Positions 10,594 through 19,010 of a stretch of DNA of 64,000 bases are shown here, piece after piece (the stretch's first letter is position 1; each line of letters begins with the position of its first letter). Location: contig NZ_JADHDT010000001.1 in assembly GCF_016820445.1 (NCBI RefSeq), forward strand, positions 248,001 through 312,000, given 5' to 3'. The stretch is from Sphingomonas beigongshangi (GTDB lineage Bacteria > Pseudomonadota > Alphaproteobacteria > Sphingomonadales > Sphingomonadaceae). Under the pieces are notes generated by a model. The model saw nothing but the letters and a program-made list of their open reading frames with translations, was not told the DNA's origin and made no database searches. Made by a program: the position numbers and the translations under genes.

Positions 10594-12500
10594 CACAGCT
10601 TCACGCGCACCCCGCCATAGGCCGCACGGCCGTAGGTGCCGTATTCGGCGACCGCCTGGTAGCGCGTGTCCGTCACGTTATCGACCCGGCCGTAGACCGA
10701 GAAACGATCCCCCAGCGGCAGCTCGGCGCGGATGGAGGCGAGCGCATAGCCGTCCAGGCGCACGCGATTGCCATAGCTGTCGCTGTCGAAGCTGTCGCCG
10801 ACGAGCTGCACCGTCCCACCGATGCCGAGCCCGAACGGCAGGCGATAGTCGACGACGAACGCCGCCGTCTCCTTGGGCCGACGCAACAGGTCGCTGCCGA
10901 ACGCCGTTCCCGGCGTCCGGTTCTCGCTGTCGATGTACGAGACGTTCGCCGAGACGGTCAGCGCGTCGACGGGGCGCAGGCCGATCGCGAACTCGACGCC
11001 TTCGGCGCGGGTGCGCTGGATATTGTCGTAGACGCCGAACGGCCGGTTGACGCAGATCGAGCTCGCGGTCGTCTGTTCGGCGCGCGAACAGCCCCGGAAA
11101 TTGATCTGGTTGCGTGTGTCGCGGTGGAACCATGTCGCGCCCAGCGTCGCGCGGCCGTCGAGCAGGGTCTGCTGCACGCCGATATCGTAATTGGCCGCGG
11201 TTTCGGGGTCGAGGCGCGTGTTTCCGTAGGGGCTGTACAATTGGTACAGCGTCGGCGCCTTGAAGCCCTCGCCGTAGCTCGCGCGCAGCACCGTGCCCGT
11301 CGCCAGCGCCAGCGCGGCGTCGGCGCCGAACGTGGTGTGGTTGCCGAACGTGTCGTGGTCGTCGTTGCGGACGCCGCCGGTGATCGTCAGCGGCTGGATC
11401 GGCTTGACGATCAGCTCGCCGTAGACGCTGGTGATGCCGACCGAGCGGCGCAGCGTCGCGTCGCGATAGCGGCTCGTCTCATGCTCCGCGCCGCCGACGA
11501 TGCGGACCTGGTCGAGCGGCTGGTACTCGCCCTGATATTCGTACCGCTCGGAGCGGCCGCGGAACGGCGACGGAGTCGCGCCGGGGCGCGCATAGGTGTC
11601 GCGGTTGATGTCGGCGATGGTGAAAGCGATGCGGTTGCGGAAGGTACCGAAATTGGCGTGCAGACCGGCATAGCCGTACAGCTCGTTCGCGGTCGAATAG
11701 CTGGGATCGTCCGCGAAGACGTAGAGCGGCGCGGGATAACCGTCGGTCTGGGTCTTGCTGTTCGCCCAATAGCCGCGCAGGTCGAGGCCGATCTGATCGG
11801 TGAAATCGACGCCGACACGGCCGGTCGCGCCATATTGGCGATAGCCGTCACGCTCCGTGCCGATCGCGGCGGACGAGATGCCGTCGCTGCGCAGATAGCC
11901 GCCGGTCAGCGCGGCCGAGACGGCACCCTGGCGACCGGACACGCCGCCTTGCGCATAGAGCGTGTCGGCATAGCCATATTCGACGCTGCCGCGCGCCTTG
12001 ATCTGCTCGGTCGGCGCCTCGGTGATGACGTTGACGACGCCGCCGATCGCCTGGCTGCCCCAGGGCACCGAGTTCGGGCCGCGCAACACCTCGACCCGCT
12101 CCACGCTGGCGGAGAGCAAATTGGCGAAATCGAATCCCCCGCCGGGCGACGAGGGGTCGTTGACGCGCACGCCGTCGATCACGACGTGCGTCTGTTCGGC
12201 TTCCGCGCCGCGCAGCCGCACGCCGGTGAAGCCACCCAGGCTGCCGTTGCGCGTCACGGTGACGCCCGGGGTGGTCGACAGGAGGTCGGCGACCGAGACC
12301 GTCTGGCGCCGGTCGATCTCGTCGCGAGTGACGACGGTGACCGCCTGGCCGACCTCATCCGCCCGCTGCGCGGCGCGGGCGGCGGTGACGATGACGTCGT
12401 CGCTGCCGTCGGCAGCGGGCGCGACCTGTGCGACGGCAGGCGCGGCGACCGCAACGAGCGCGCATGCGCCGGCGGTGATCAGAAAACGGGTTACGGGCAT
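10593..12500 (-). CDS. btuB: TonB-dependent cobalamin receptor (BtuB)
   Basis: A 635-residue receptor of the BtuB type that imports vitamin B12 across the outer membrane. The N-terminus MPVTRFLITAGACALV to AVAQV is a signal peptide. DVIVTAARA is a TonB-box region, and the plug carries LRGAEAEQTHVVIDGVRVND and LRGPNSVPWGSQAIGGVVNV. The barrel ends YGGVRVKL. The start was chosen for the signal peptide; the frame is open about 30 codons further upstream. It is the first gene after a cobalamin riboswitch and is followed without gaps by btuF, btuC and btuD, which fixes the substrate class with good confidence. Confidence 0.93.
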   Translation of the reverse strand: MPVTRFLITAGACALVAVAAPAVAQVAPAADGSDDVIVTAARAAQRADEVGQAVTVVTRDEIDRRQTVSVADLLSTTPGVTVTRNGSLGGFTGVRLRGAEAEQTHVVIDGVRVNDPSSPGGGFDFANLLSASVERVEVLRGPNSVPWGSQAIGGVVNVITEAPTEQIKARGSVEYGYADTLYAQGGVSGRQGAVSAALTGGYLRSDGISSAAIGTERDGYRQYGATGRVGVDFTDQIGLDLRGYWANSKTQTDGYPAPLYVFADDPSYSTANELYGYAGLHANFGTFRNRIAFTIADINRDTYARPGATPSPFRGRSERYEYQGEYQPLDQVRIVGGAEHETSRYRDATLRRSVGITSVYGELIVKPIQPLTITGGVRNDDHDTFGNHTTFGADAALALATGTVLRASYGEGFKAPTLYQLYSPYGNTRLDPETAANYDIGVQQTLLDGRATLGATWFHRDTRNQINFRGCSRAEQTTASSICVNRPFGVYDNIQRTRAEGVEFAIGLRPVDALTVSANVSYIDSENRTPGTAFGSDLLRRPKETAAFVVDYRLPFGLGIGGTVQLVGDSFDSDSYGNRVRLDGYALASIRAELPLGDRFSVYGRVDNVTDTRYQAVAEYGTYGRAAYGGVRVKL

Positions 12501-12621
12501 TCTTCCACATCCTTCGTGTCCCGCGCGCGACCATTCGCACGCGGCGGATGTCGTTCGCTCACGAAGGTCCCCCCTTCGGCTGTCCGGCACACCCCGTCCG
12601 CACAGTGGATCGACGGTGAAG

Positions 12622-12800
12622 GGCAGGTCTCCTGGCTCCCGGGTCGCCGCAATCCCCCCGCCTTCCCGGGCAGGCGCCCAGTGGCATCGTGGAGGGACCG
12701 CTATCCGGTCACAGTTGCGGGGGCAGCGCCGGGCTCGTGCCTTTGAAAGGCGCTCACCGGACTTCCCTTTTGACCCCGTCTCCGGGGACCCGTCACGAAT
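12622..12800 (-). promoter_or_regulatory. Cobalamin riboswitch upstream of btuB
   Basis: Read on the minus strand, this leader contains the conserved B12-box pieces in order: AAGGGAAGTCCGGTG, GCCCCCGCAACTGTGA, a GCCACTGGG segment, GGGAAGGCGGGG, and GAGCCAGGAGACCTGCC near its 3' end. The match to the adenosylcobalamin riboswitch consensus is strong. It ends about 120 bases before the btuB start and should repress the uptake operon when cobalamin is plentiful. Edges are approximate. Confidence 0.96.
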
Positions 12801-12807
12801 GGGCCTT

Positions 12808-12929
12808 TAGGGGCTCGGGCGGTCGCGCGTCAATCGGCGCGGATCGCGGTCGTGGCGCGGTCGACGCCACGGCGGGTCGGTTCGTTCCGCCGCGATACGC
12901 CTCCGGCGTCGGCTAGGGGCTCGGGCGGT
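12808..12929. repeat. Pair of 16-bp direct repeats between riboswitch and second receptor
   Basis: taggggctcgggcggt occurs perfectly at 12808-12823 and 12914-12929, 106 bases apart. The interval has no reading frame that looks real. The first copy abuts the 5' side of the riboswitch and the second lies 4 bases from the end of the receptor gene. It may be a remnant of a duplication or deletion. Confidence 0.6.
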
Positions 12930-12933
12930 TCCG

Positions 12934-14967
12934 TCACAAGCCCACCCGCATCCCCAGCCACACAGTCCGCGGCGTCGCACGCTCGACGATGGAGCCGCTG
13001 GCGATGCCCGCCTCCACCCGCGCGTCGAACAGGTTCTCCGCGCGCGCCTCCAGCGCCAGTCCCCTGCGCAACGGCACCGCCGCCGTCGCGTCGAGCGTGG
13101 TCGCGGGGGCAAGGCTGCGGCTGTTCTGGTCGTCGTCGAACTGGCGCGCGACATGGCGCAGCGTCGCCGACGCGGCGTACCCGGAGCGGTGCCAGTCGAG
13201 TGTCGCGGACACCTGGTCGCGCGGCGTCTGCGCAGGTGTCAGGCCATCGAGCGCCGCCGCCGCGCCGCTCGCCCGCACCCGTGCGTCGACATGGCTCCAT
13301 GATAGCCGCATGCCGACCGGCCCCGGCGCATAGGCCGCGTCGACCTCCAGCCCGCGGCTGCGGATCGCGTCCAGGTTGCGACGCACCCGGGCGGCGCTTG
13401 TCGGTGTCGTGGACAGGGTGACGTTGGCGATCGCATCGTCCAGCCGGTCGTCGAACCAGGTCGCCGCCAGGCTGGCGCCGCGCACGGGGGTCAAGGTCAC
13501 CCCAGCTTCAGCCCCGACCAGCCGTTCGGGCGCGAGCGCAGGATTGGCGGCGGTGACGTCGTTACCGACGCGGAAGGGACGGTACAGCTCGTTGAGCGTC
13601 GGCAACCGCCAGCCGCGATAGCCTGCCGCGCGCAGCGTCACGCCCGGCAACACGCGCCATGCGACCCCGGTGCGTCCCGTCCATTCCTGTCCGGAGCGAT
13701 CCGGGTAGCGCGCGTCCGTCGATGCCGGCCCGCCCGCCAGCGCGCGTTCGGTCAGGAAGCCGTCGCGGATCGTCCAGCGATCGATCCGCGCGGCGGCGGT
13801 GAGCGTCAGCCGGCCGATCTCGACGGCACCGTCCGCGAACAGGCCCGCGGTTGCCGACGTCCCGCCCGCGACGCGGCGGCGGGTCGGCCGGCCCGCGACA
13901 TAGGCGAACAGTTCCTGCGTCCGTCCGTCGACGTGGCGGACATCGCCGCCGAGCCGCAGGTCGATGCCGCTGCCCACCGGCGGCCTCAGCTCCAGCCGCC
14001 CGCCGACGCCGGTCGCGGGCGTGCCATATTGATCGAGCGTCTGCGTCGCGACGGTCCTGGCCGCATCGACCGCGGCGAAGCTCGACGCGAAGTCGCGCGT
14101 CTGGAGATAGGCGAGCGCCGACCAGCCCCACGCCCCGCGGCCGACGAGTCGCAGGCTGGCGTCGGCGCCGCGCGAGCGGTTGGCGGTGAAGGCCGTGCCG
14201 CGTTCGCGGGTGTCGGTGAAGCCCGCGACATTCGCCTGCAACTCCGTCGCCGGGGCAACGCGCACGACGGTGCGCACCGCGGCCGAGGCCTGTTCATAGG
14301 GGGCGGCGCGATCGACCGGGCCCCGATCCTCCGGGACGATGGGCACGAAGCCGTCGCCGCGGGCATAGGCGGCCGAGAGGGTCGCGAAGCCGTCGTCGCG
14401 AACCAGTGCCGCCGAGGCGTCCGCCGCGACCGAGCTGCGGCTGCCGTAGAACAGGCTTCCGGCGAAGGGCGTCAGCTGATCGGGTGTGGCGCTGGACAGG
14501 TCCACCGTCCCCGCCAGCGCGCCGGGGCCGGCATAGCCGCTGCCGCCGCCGCGCGTCACGCGCACCTGCCCCAACCGGCCGAGCGCATAGGCCGGAAACG
14601 CGACCCAGCCGCCGAACGGGTCCGCCTGCGGCACGCCATCAAGGATCAGCAGCGCGCGGCTCGCCGCATTGCCGCCGAGCCCGCGCAAGGTGATGCCCTG
14701 GCTGGTCGGATTGGCGCTACGCGAGTCGGCGCGGCGGAACTGCTGCAGGCCCGCGATGTCGGACAGCGCACCCTCCAGCCTTCCGCCGGCATTCTCCAGA
14801 AGGCGGTCGCGGTCGATCGTGACGGTCGCGAGCGCACCGTCGCCGGGCGAACCGGCGAGCCCGCGCCCGGTGACGACGATGTCGCCGCCCCCCTCGCCCG
14901 CACCGGCGGTCTGGGCGAGGCAGGGCGTCGCGACGATCGAGACGGCAGCGAGGGCAAGGGCGCGCAT
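12934..14967 (-). CDS. TonB-dependent receptor (second, substrate unknown)
   Basis: A 677-residue outer-membrane receptor. It has a signal peptide (MRALALAAVSIVATPCLAQ), a TonB-box-like DIVVTGRG, a plug with ITLRGLGGNAASRALLILDG and VRVTRGGGSGYAGPGALAGTV, and a barrel ending TVWLGMRVGL. The start was placed at the signal peptide; the frame extends upstream without support. It lies upstream of the B12 riboswitch in the same direction, so it is not controlled by that switch. The proximity hints at corrinoid or metal-complex uptake, but nothing in the sequence proves it. The plug motif is degenerate compared with BtuB. Confidence 0.87.
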   Translation of the reverse strand: MRALALAAVSIVATPCLAQTAGAGEGGGDIVVTGRGLAGSPGDGALATVTIDRDRLLENAGGRLEGALSDIAGLQQFRRADSRSANPTSQGITLRGLGGNAASRALLILDGVPQADPFGGWVAFPAYALGRLGQVRVTRGGGSGYAGPGALAGTVDLSSATPDQLTPFAGSLFYGSRSSVAADASAALVRDDGFATLSAAYARGDGFVPIVPEDRGPVDRAAPYEQASAAVRTVVRVAPATELQANVAGFTDTRERGTAFTANRSRGADASLRLVGRGAWGWSALAYLQTRDFASSFAAVDAARTVATQTLDQYGTPATGVGGRLELRPPVGSGIDLRLGGDVRHVDGRTQELFAYVAGRPTRRRVAGGTSATAGLFADGAVEIGRLTLTAAARIDRWTIRDGFLTERALAGGPASTDARYPDRSGQEWTGRTGVAWRVLPGVTLRAAGYRGWRLPTLNELYRPFRVGNDVTAANPALAPERLVGAEAGVTLTPVRGASLAATWFDDRLDDAIANVTLSTTPTSAARVRRNLDAIRSRGLEVDAAYAPGPVGMRLSWSHVDARVRASGAAAALDGLTPAQTPRDQVSATLDWHRSGYAASATLRHVARQFDDDQNSRSLAPATTLDATAAVPLRRGLALEARAENLFDARVEAGIASGSIVERATPRTVWLGMRVGL

Positions 14968-15124
14968 GGACCAGTGCCGGAGACCGAATGGGCGTCGAAG
15001 ACAAGACCTTTCGCAGGAACCGCGCGGGGGCCGTGCGCGAAAACTGGCCAATTTCGATCAACCTGCCGGAACGGCGGCGCCGTCCGTGCGGTTCGTCAGG
15101 CCCATCCGCCGCAAGAGACACGCC

Positions 15125-15982
15125 ATGACCGATCGCCCCACCCCGCCCTACCCCGCGCAGCAGCAGCCCATTCCCGGCCGCACCGACGCGATGGACCCGC
15201 GTCCCGACCATGGCGAGGACAGCTATCGCGGGTCGGGCAAGCTGGAGGGCCGCAAGGCGATCGTCACCGGCGGCGACAGCGGTATCGGCCGCGCGGTCGC
15301 GCTCGCCTTCGCACGCGAGGGCGCCGACGTGCTCGTCGCCTATCTGGACGAGCATGACGATGCCGCCGAGACCAAACGACTGGTCGAGGAGGCCGGGCGG
15401 CAAGCAGTGCTGGTGCCCGGCGACCTGTCCGATCCCGCGCACTGCCGCACGGTGGTGGATCAGGCGGTCGCCGCGTTCGGGCGCATCGACGTCCTGGTCA
15501 ACAACGCCGCGCACCAGCAGACGTTCGAGGCGCTGGAGGACATTCCCGACGAGGAATGGCAGCGCACCTTCGCCACCAACATCCATGCGATGTTCTATCT
15601 CGCCAAGGCAGCGGTAGGGCACATGCGCGAAGGCGCGTCGATCATCAACACCGCCTCGATCAACGCGGTGAAGCCGAAGCAGACGTTGCTCGCCTATGCC
15701 ACGACGAAAGGCGCGATCCACAATTTCACCAGCGGGCTGGCGCAGATGCTCGCCGAGCGCGGCATCCGCGTCAACGCGGTCGCGCCCGGCCCCGTCTGGA
15801 CGCCGCTGATCCCGTCGACCATGCCCGAGGACCAGGTGAAGAGCTTCGGGCAGGAAACGCCGATCGGCCGCGCGGCGCAGCCGGCGGAACTGGCCCCGGC
15901 CTATGTCTATCTGGCTAGCGACGGCGCGAGCTACACGACGGGCGCGACGATCCCGGTGACGGGCGGCACACCGTTCATGTGA
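15125..15982 (+). CDS. SDR family NAD(P)-dependent oxidoreductase (YghA/general-stress type)
   Basis: A 285-residue short-chain dehydrogenase. The N-terminal 45 residues are the proline-rich tail (PPYPAQQQPIPG then MDPRPDHGEDSY) typical of the YghA/YhdF stress subgroup. The cofactor motif is TGGDSGIGR, followed by NNAA, the catalytic Ser in INTASI and Tyr/Lys in YATTKGA. It ends in GGTPFM. The substrate is not predictable; relatives are induced by stress and often sit near catalases. The gene stands alone here and is convergent with the DUF815 ATPase. Confidence 0.9.
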   Translation: MTDRPTPPYPAQQQPIPGRTDAMDPRPDHGEDSYRGSGKLEGRKAIVTGGDSGIGRAVALAFAREGADVLVAYLDEHDDAAETKRLVEEAGRQAVLVPGDLSDPAHCRTVVDQAVAAFGRIDVLVNNAAHQQTFEALEDIPDEEWQRTFATNIHAMFYLAKAAVGHMREGASIINTASINAVKPKQTLLAYATTKGAIHNFTSGLAQMLAERGIRVNAVAPGPVWTPLIPSTMPEDQVKSFGQETPIGRAAQPAELAPAYVYLASDGASYTTGATIPVTGGTPFM

Positions 15983-16006
15983 CGGGCGCGTTCGAGTGGG
16001 GATAAG

Positions 16007-16044
16007 GGCCGGCGCCGCTTCCGCGCACGGAGATCAAACTCCTA
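16007..16044. repeat. Intergenic repeat, copy A (contains the stop of the DUF815 gene)
   Basis: Read on the minus strand this begins at the TAG stop of the ATPase gene, continues GAGTTTGAT, and contains the core TGCGCGGAAGCGGCGCCGG. The same core occurs, with small changes, at 16968-16988, 33901-33921 and 26646-26661. Confidence 0.6.
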
Positions 16045-16851
16045 GACCGCCTTCCCCTCGCGCCCAGCCAGCTCGACGACATATTGCCATGCGACGCGCC
16101 CGGATCGACTGCCGCGGCGCGTCGCCCATTGCACCGCGTCAGCGGGATCGAAGGGCAGATCGTGCGCCTCGGCATAGCCTCGCACGATCGCCAGATAGCC
16201 GTCCTGGTCGACGACGTGGAATCCCAGGCTGAGACCGAACCGGTCCGCGAGCGCAAGCTGGTCGTCGACCGAATCACGCGGATTGATCGCGCTCGACTGT
16301 TCGGCGATGTCACGCACGATCAGGTGGCGACGGTTCGAGGTGACGATCAGCCGGGTATTGGCGGGCCGCGCCTCCGCGCCGCCTTCCAGCAGCGAGCGCA
16401 GGATGCGCGCCTCGGCCGCGGCATCGAAGCCGAGATCGTCGAGGAAGATCGCGAAGGCGCGCGGCAGCGGCGCCAGCGTCGCGAACAGATGGGGCAAGTC
16501 CGCCAGACGGTCCGCCGCGACCTCGACCAGCGCGAGGGGCGCGCCGTCCGCCTGCACCGCGCCGACCGCCGCCTTGACCAGTGCCGACTTGCCGGTGCCG
16601 CGCGCACCCCAGAGCAGGACGTCCTGTGCGGCGTGGCCGGTGGCGAGGCGCGTCAGATTGGCGACCAGGGACGCCTTTTGCGCCTCGACGCCACGCAGCA
16701 TCGCGAGCGGCAGCGGTGCGAAAGCACGGGCCGCGGCCAGTATGCCGTCGCGCCAGACATAGGCGGGATGGGCGAGCGGATCGGCCGCGGGCGGCGGCGG
16801 CGGCGACAGCCGCTCCAGCGCGGCGGCGATACGGTCCAGGGGATCGGCCAT
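16042..16851 (-). CDS. DUF815 family AAA-type ATPase
   Basis: A 269-residue protein of the DUF815 family. It has a Walker A motif GARGTGKSALV at about residue 81, a Walker B-like FAIFLDDLGFD, a sensor-like LIVTSNRRHL, and an arginine-rich segment. The ATG of MADPLDRIAAAL was chosen; 24 further in-frame codons upstream lack a conserved look. Members are predicted P-loop ATPases of unknown role, often near helicase or translocase genes. There is no such neighbour here. The gene's stop codon is embedded in an intergenic repeat. Confidence 0.88.
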   Translation of the reverse strand: MADPLDRIAAALERLSPPPPPAADPLAHPAYVWRDGILAAARAFAPLPLAMLRGVEAQKASLVANLTRLATGHAAQDVLLWGARGTGKSALVKAAVGAVQADGAPLALVEVAADRLADLPHLFATLAPLPRAFAIFLDDLGFDAAAEARILRSLLEGGAEARPANTRLIVTSNRRHLIVRDIAEQSSAINPRDSVDDQLALADRFGLSLGFHVVDQDGYLAIVRGYAEAHDLPFDPADAVQWATRRGSRSGRVAWQYVVELAGREGKAV

Positions 16852-16929
16852 GGCCGCGCGGTACAACAAGACGCCCGAAAGCTGAACCGTCGCGATGGGA
16901 TCGGATGATCGGCAATCCGGCAAGGCCGG

Positions 16930-16990
16930 ATCGGGGCGGTGCCGGCCCCATACTCACCGGGGGCGAGGGCCGGTGCCGCTTCCGCGCAGG
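16930..16990. repeat. Intergenic repeat, copy B, with inverted half
   Basis: The core ggccggtgccgcttccgcgca (in parts) lies at 16968-16988, with an inverted ggtgccggcc half at 16939-16948, so the pair can form a hairpin. It lies about 40 bases beyond the stop of the TPR gene on its transcript strand and 80 bases upstream of the DUF815 ATPase gene. Confidence 0.55.
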
Positions 16991-17030
16991 TGAACAGACC
17001 CTCGGTCCGGCAGCGAGACCGTTGGCGGCC

Positions 17031-19010
17031 TCAGGCCTTCAAAATGCGCCGGGCGTGGTCGGCGATGACGGGATCGCGCGGGGCGAGCGCCAGCGCCTTG
17101 GCGGCGAGCTGGCGCGCGCCGTCGATCTCGCCCGCCGCCGCGAGCGACACGGCATAGGCGTCGCACACGCTCGCGTTCATCGGCTGCAGGCGATAGGCGG
17201 CACGCGCATAGACGCGCGCGACCGCGCCCTCGTCCGCGGCCGCATAGGCGTAGGCGAGATCGGCCAGCAGGCCCGCGTCGCGGTCGCCGACGAGCCGGCG
17301 CACGTCTTCAAGCGTGTCGATCGCCGAATCCGCGTCGCCGCCCAGCACCTGCCAATGGCCGAGCAGGCGCGCCGCGACGAGGCTCTGCGGGTTTTGCTGG
17401 CGGTAAAGCGACAGGGCCGCGGCCGCCGCGCGCGGGTTGCCCGCCCGGCCCCAGGCGTCGACGACGCGCAGCATCGTCGGCTCGTCGAAGGCAAGGTCGG
17501 CGGCGCGCGCATAGACGGGTGCCGCCTCCGCGTAACGACCACCGATCGCGAGCGCGTCGCCGAGCGCGAGCAGCGGCGCCGGGCTGCCGGGCGCGCGCGC
17601 GACCAAGGCCCGCGCGCGGGCGACCGCCCCCGCCACGTCGCCCTGCGTCAGCTGCGCGCGGATCACGCCCAATATGTAATTGGGGTCGCCGGGCGCGGCG
17701 GCGGCATCGGCGACCCGTGCCGCGACGCCCTGGTCGCTGGCGAAGACCGCCGACGGGCCGCGCGTACCGCTGGCTGCGCGGTCCAGCAGCATCGCCGCGC
17801 GGACGCGGTCGCCGCTGCGTTCCTGCGCGCGCGCCGCGAGCGTCAGCGCATAAGTATCGGCATCGGCGCGTGCGACGACGGGCGCCAGCGCGGCGATGGC
17901 GCCGGCTGCGTCACCCGAGCGGAGCAGCGCCGCCGCGAGGAGACGTCGCATGGTGACGTTGAGCGGCTGCGCGACCGCGAGTTGGCGCCAGGCGTCGATC
18001 GCCCGCTCATAGCGGCCGCCGCCATAGGCGACCGCGCCGGCGGCAAGCGTCGCACCGGGCAGGTCCGCGCCGCCCACGCCCGCCCGCTGCAAGAGGTCGC
18101 GGGCAAGGTCGGCACGACCGGCACGGGTGGCGAGGATCGCCTGGAGATAGAGCGGCGCGATCGCATCGGGCCTCGCCGCGAGCGCGCGCCGGCTGGCGGC
18201 GAGCATGTCGCGATAACGGCCCGCGTCGCCGAGCGTCGCGGCATATTCGACCAGAGCGGGATAGAAATAGGCGTCGCGTTGCAGCGCCGCCTCGAACCAG
18301 GGCAGGGACGCGACGAGGCCATAGCGCGTCCGCATCAGCTGCGCCGCGAGCGTCAGCACCACGGGATCGCCGGGCCGCAGGCGCAGGGCATGGGCGCTCG
18401 CATCCGCGGCGGCGGCGACCTGCCCCGCGTCCAGCCTGATCCGGCCGAGTGCCGCCCAGGTCTCGCCATCGTCGGGTCGCGCGGCGAGGCGATCGAGCAG
18501 CAGCCGCGCGGCTTGCCCGACGTCACCCTGCAGCGCCAGCGCCCCTGCCCGCGCGCGGAGGGCGAGTACATCGCCATCCGGCAGCGGCAGCGCGACCACG
18601 CCGCGAGCATCGCCCTGCAACAGCCTGGCGGCGGCGAGATGCCCTGCCAGGCCCGGCGCGCCCGCGGCGCGCGCTCGGCTGAGCGCTCCTTCGGCGGCGT
18701 TACCGTCACCCAGCCGGAGATAGGCGTCCGCGAGCAGGCGTTGCGCGGGCACCGATTGCGGTGCGACGCCGAGTACGCGCAAGGCATGATTGCGCGCGGC
18801 GCTGTAATTGCCCAGCGCATAGGCGCGGCGGGCATCCGACAGCGCACGCTGCGGATCGACGGGGGCGGGGCGGCGGACGATCAGCGCCGCCGCTGCCGCG
18901 GCGATTCCGAACAGGACCAAGACCGCGAGGAGGCGTACCGTCCGCGCGGATGGTGCGGCCCGGCGCTTTCGCCGACGCGGGCGCAGCATCGGATAGACCG
19001 CTTCAGCCAT
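17031..19010 (-). CDS. Membrane-anchored tetratricopeptide-repeat protein of the Prs/exopolysaccharide cluster
   Basis: A 659-residue Ala-rich protein with a basic N-terminus, one membrane anchor at about residues 26-45, and a long array of degenerate TPR helices reaching the C-terminus. TPR units such as PDDGETWAALGRIRLDAGQ and AAADASAHALRLRPGD are readable. Its ATG lies 8 bases inside the end of prsR, so it is translated with the regulator. In related genomes a TPR protein (PrsT type, about 900 residues) accompanies PrsK/PrsR in PEP-CTERM loci. This one is shorter and more divergent, so it is named only by context. A role as a periplasmic scaffold in polysaccharide export is an inference. 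Confidence 0.85.
   Translation of the reverse strand: MAEAVYPMLRPRRRKRRAAPSARTVRLLAVLVLFGIAAAAAALIVRRPAPVDPQRALSDARRAYALGNYSAARNHALRVLGVAPQSVPAQRLLADAYLRLGDGNAAEGALSRARAAGAPGLAGHLAAARLLQGDARGVVALPLPDGDVLALRARAGALALQGDVGQAARLLLDRLAARPDDGETWAALGRIRLDAGQVAAAADASAHALRLRPGDPVVLTLAAQLMRTRYGLVASLPWFEAALQRDAYFYPALVEYAATLGDAGRYRDMLAASRRALAARPDAIAPLYLQAILATRAGRADLARDLLQRAGVGGADLPGATLAAGAVAYGGGRYERAIDAWRQLAVAQPLNVTMRRLLAAALLRSGDAAGAIAALAPVVARADADTYALTLAARAQERSGDRVRAAMLLDRAASGTRGPSAVFASDQGVAARVADAAAAPGDPNYILGVIRAQLTQGDVAGAVARARALVARAPGSPAPLLALGDALAIGGRYAEAAPVYARAADLAFDEPTMLRVVDAWGRAGNPRAAAAALSLYRQQNPQSLVAARLLGHWQVLGGDADSAIDTLEDVRRLVGDRDAGLLADLAYAYAAADEGAVARVYARAAYRLQPMNASVCDAYAVSLAAAGEIDGARQLAAKALALAPRDPVIADHARRILKA

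Noticed and set aside
12934..14967. Control of the second receptor by the adjacent cobalamin riboswitch
   Set aside because: The riboswitch lies downstream of this gene on the same strand and faces btuB, so it cannot be in the receptor's leader.
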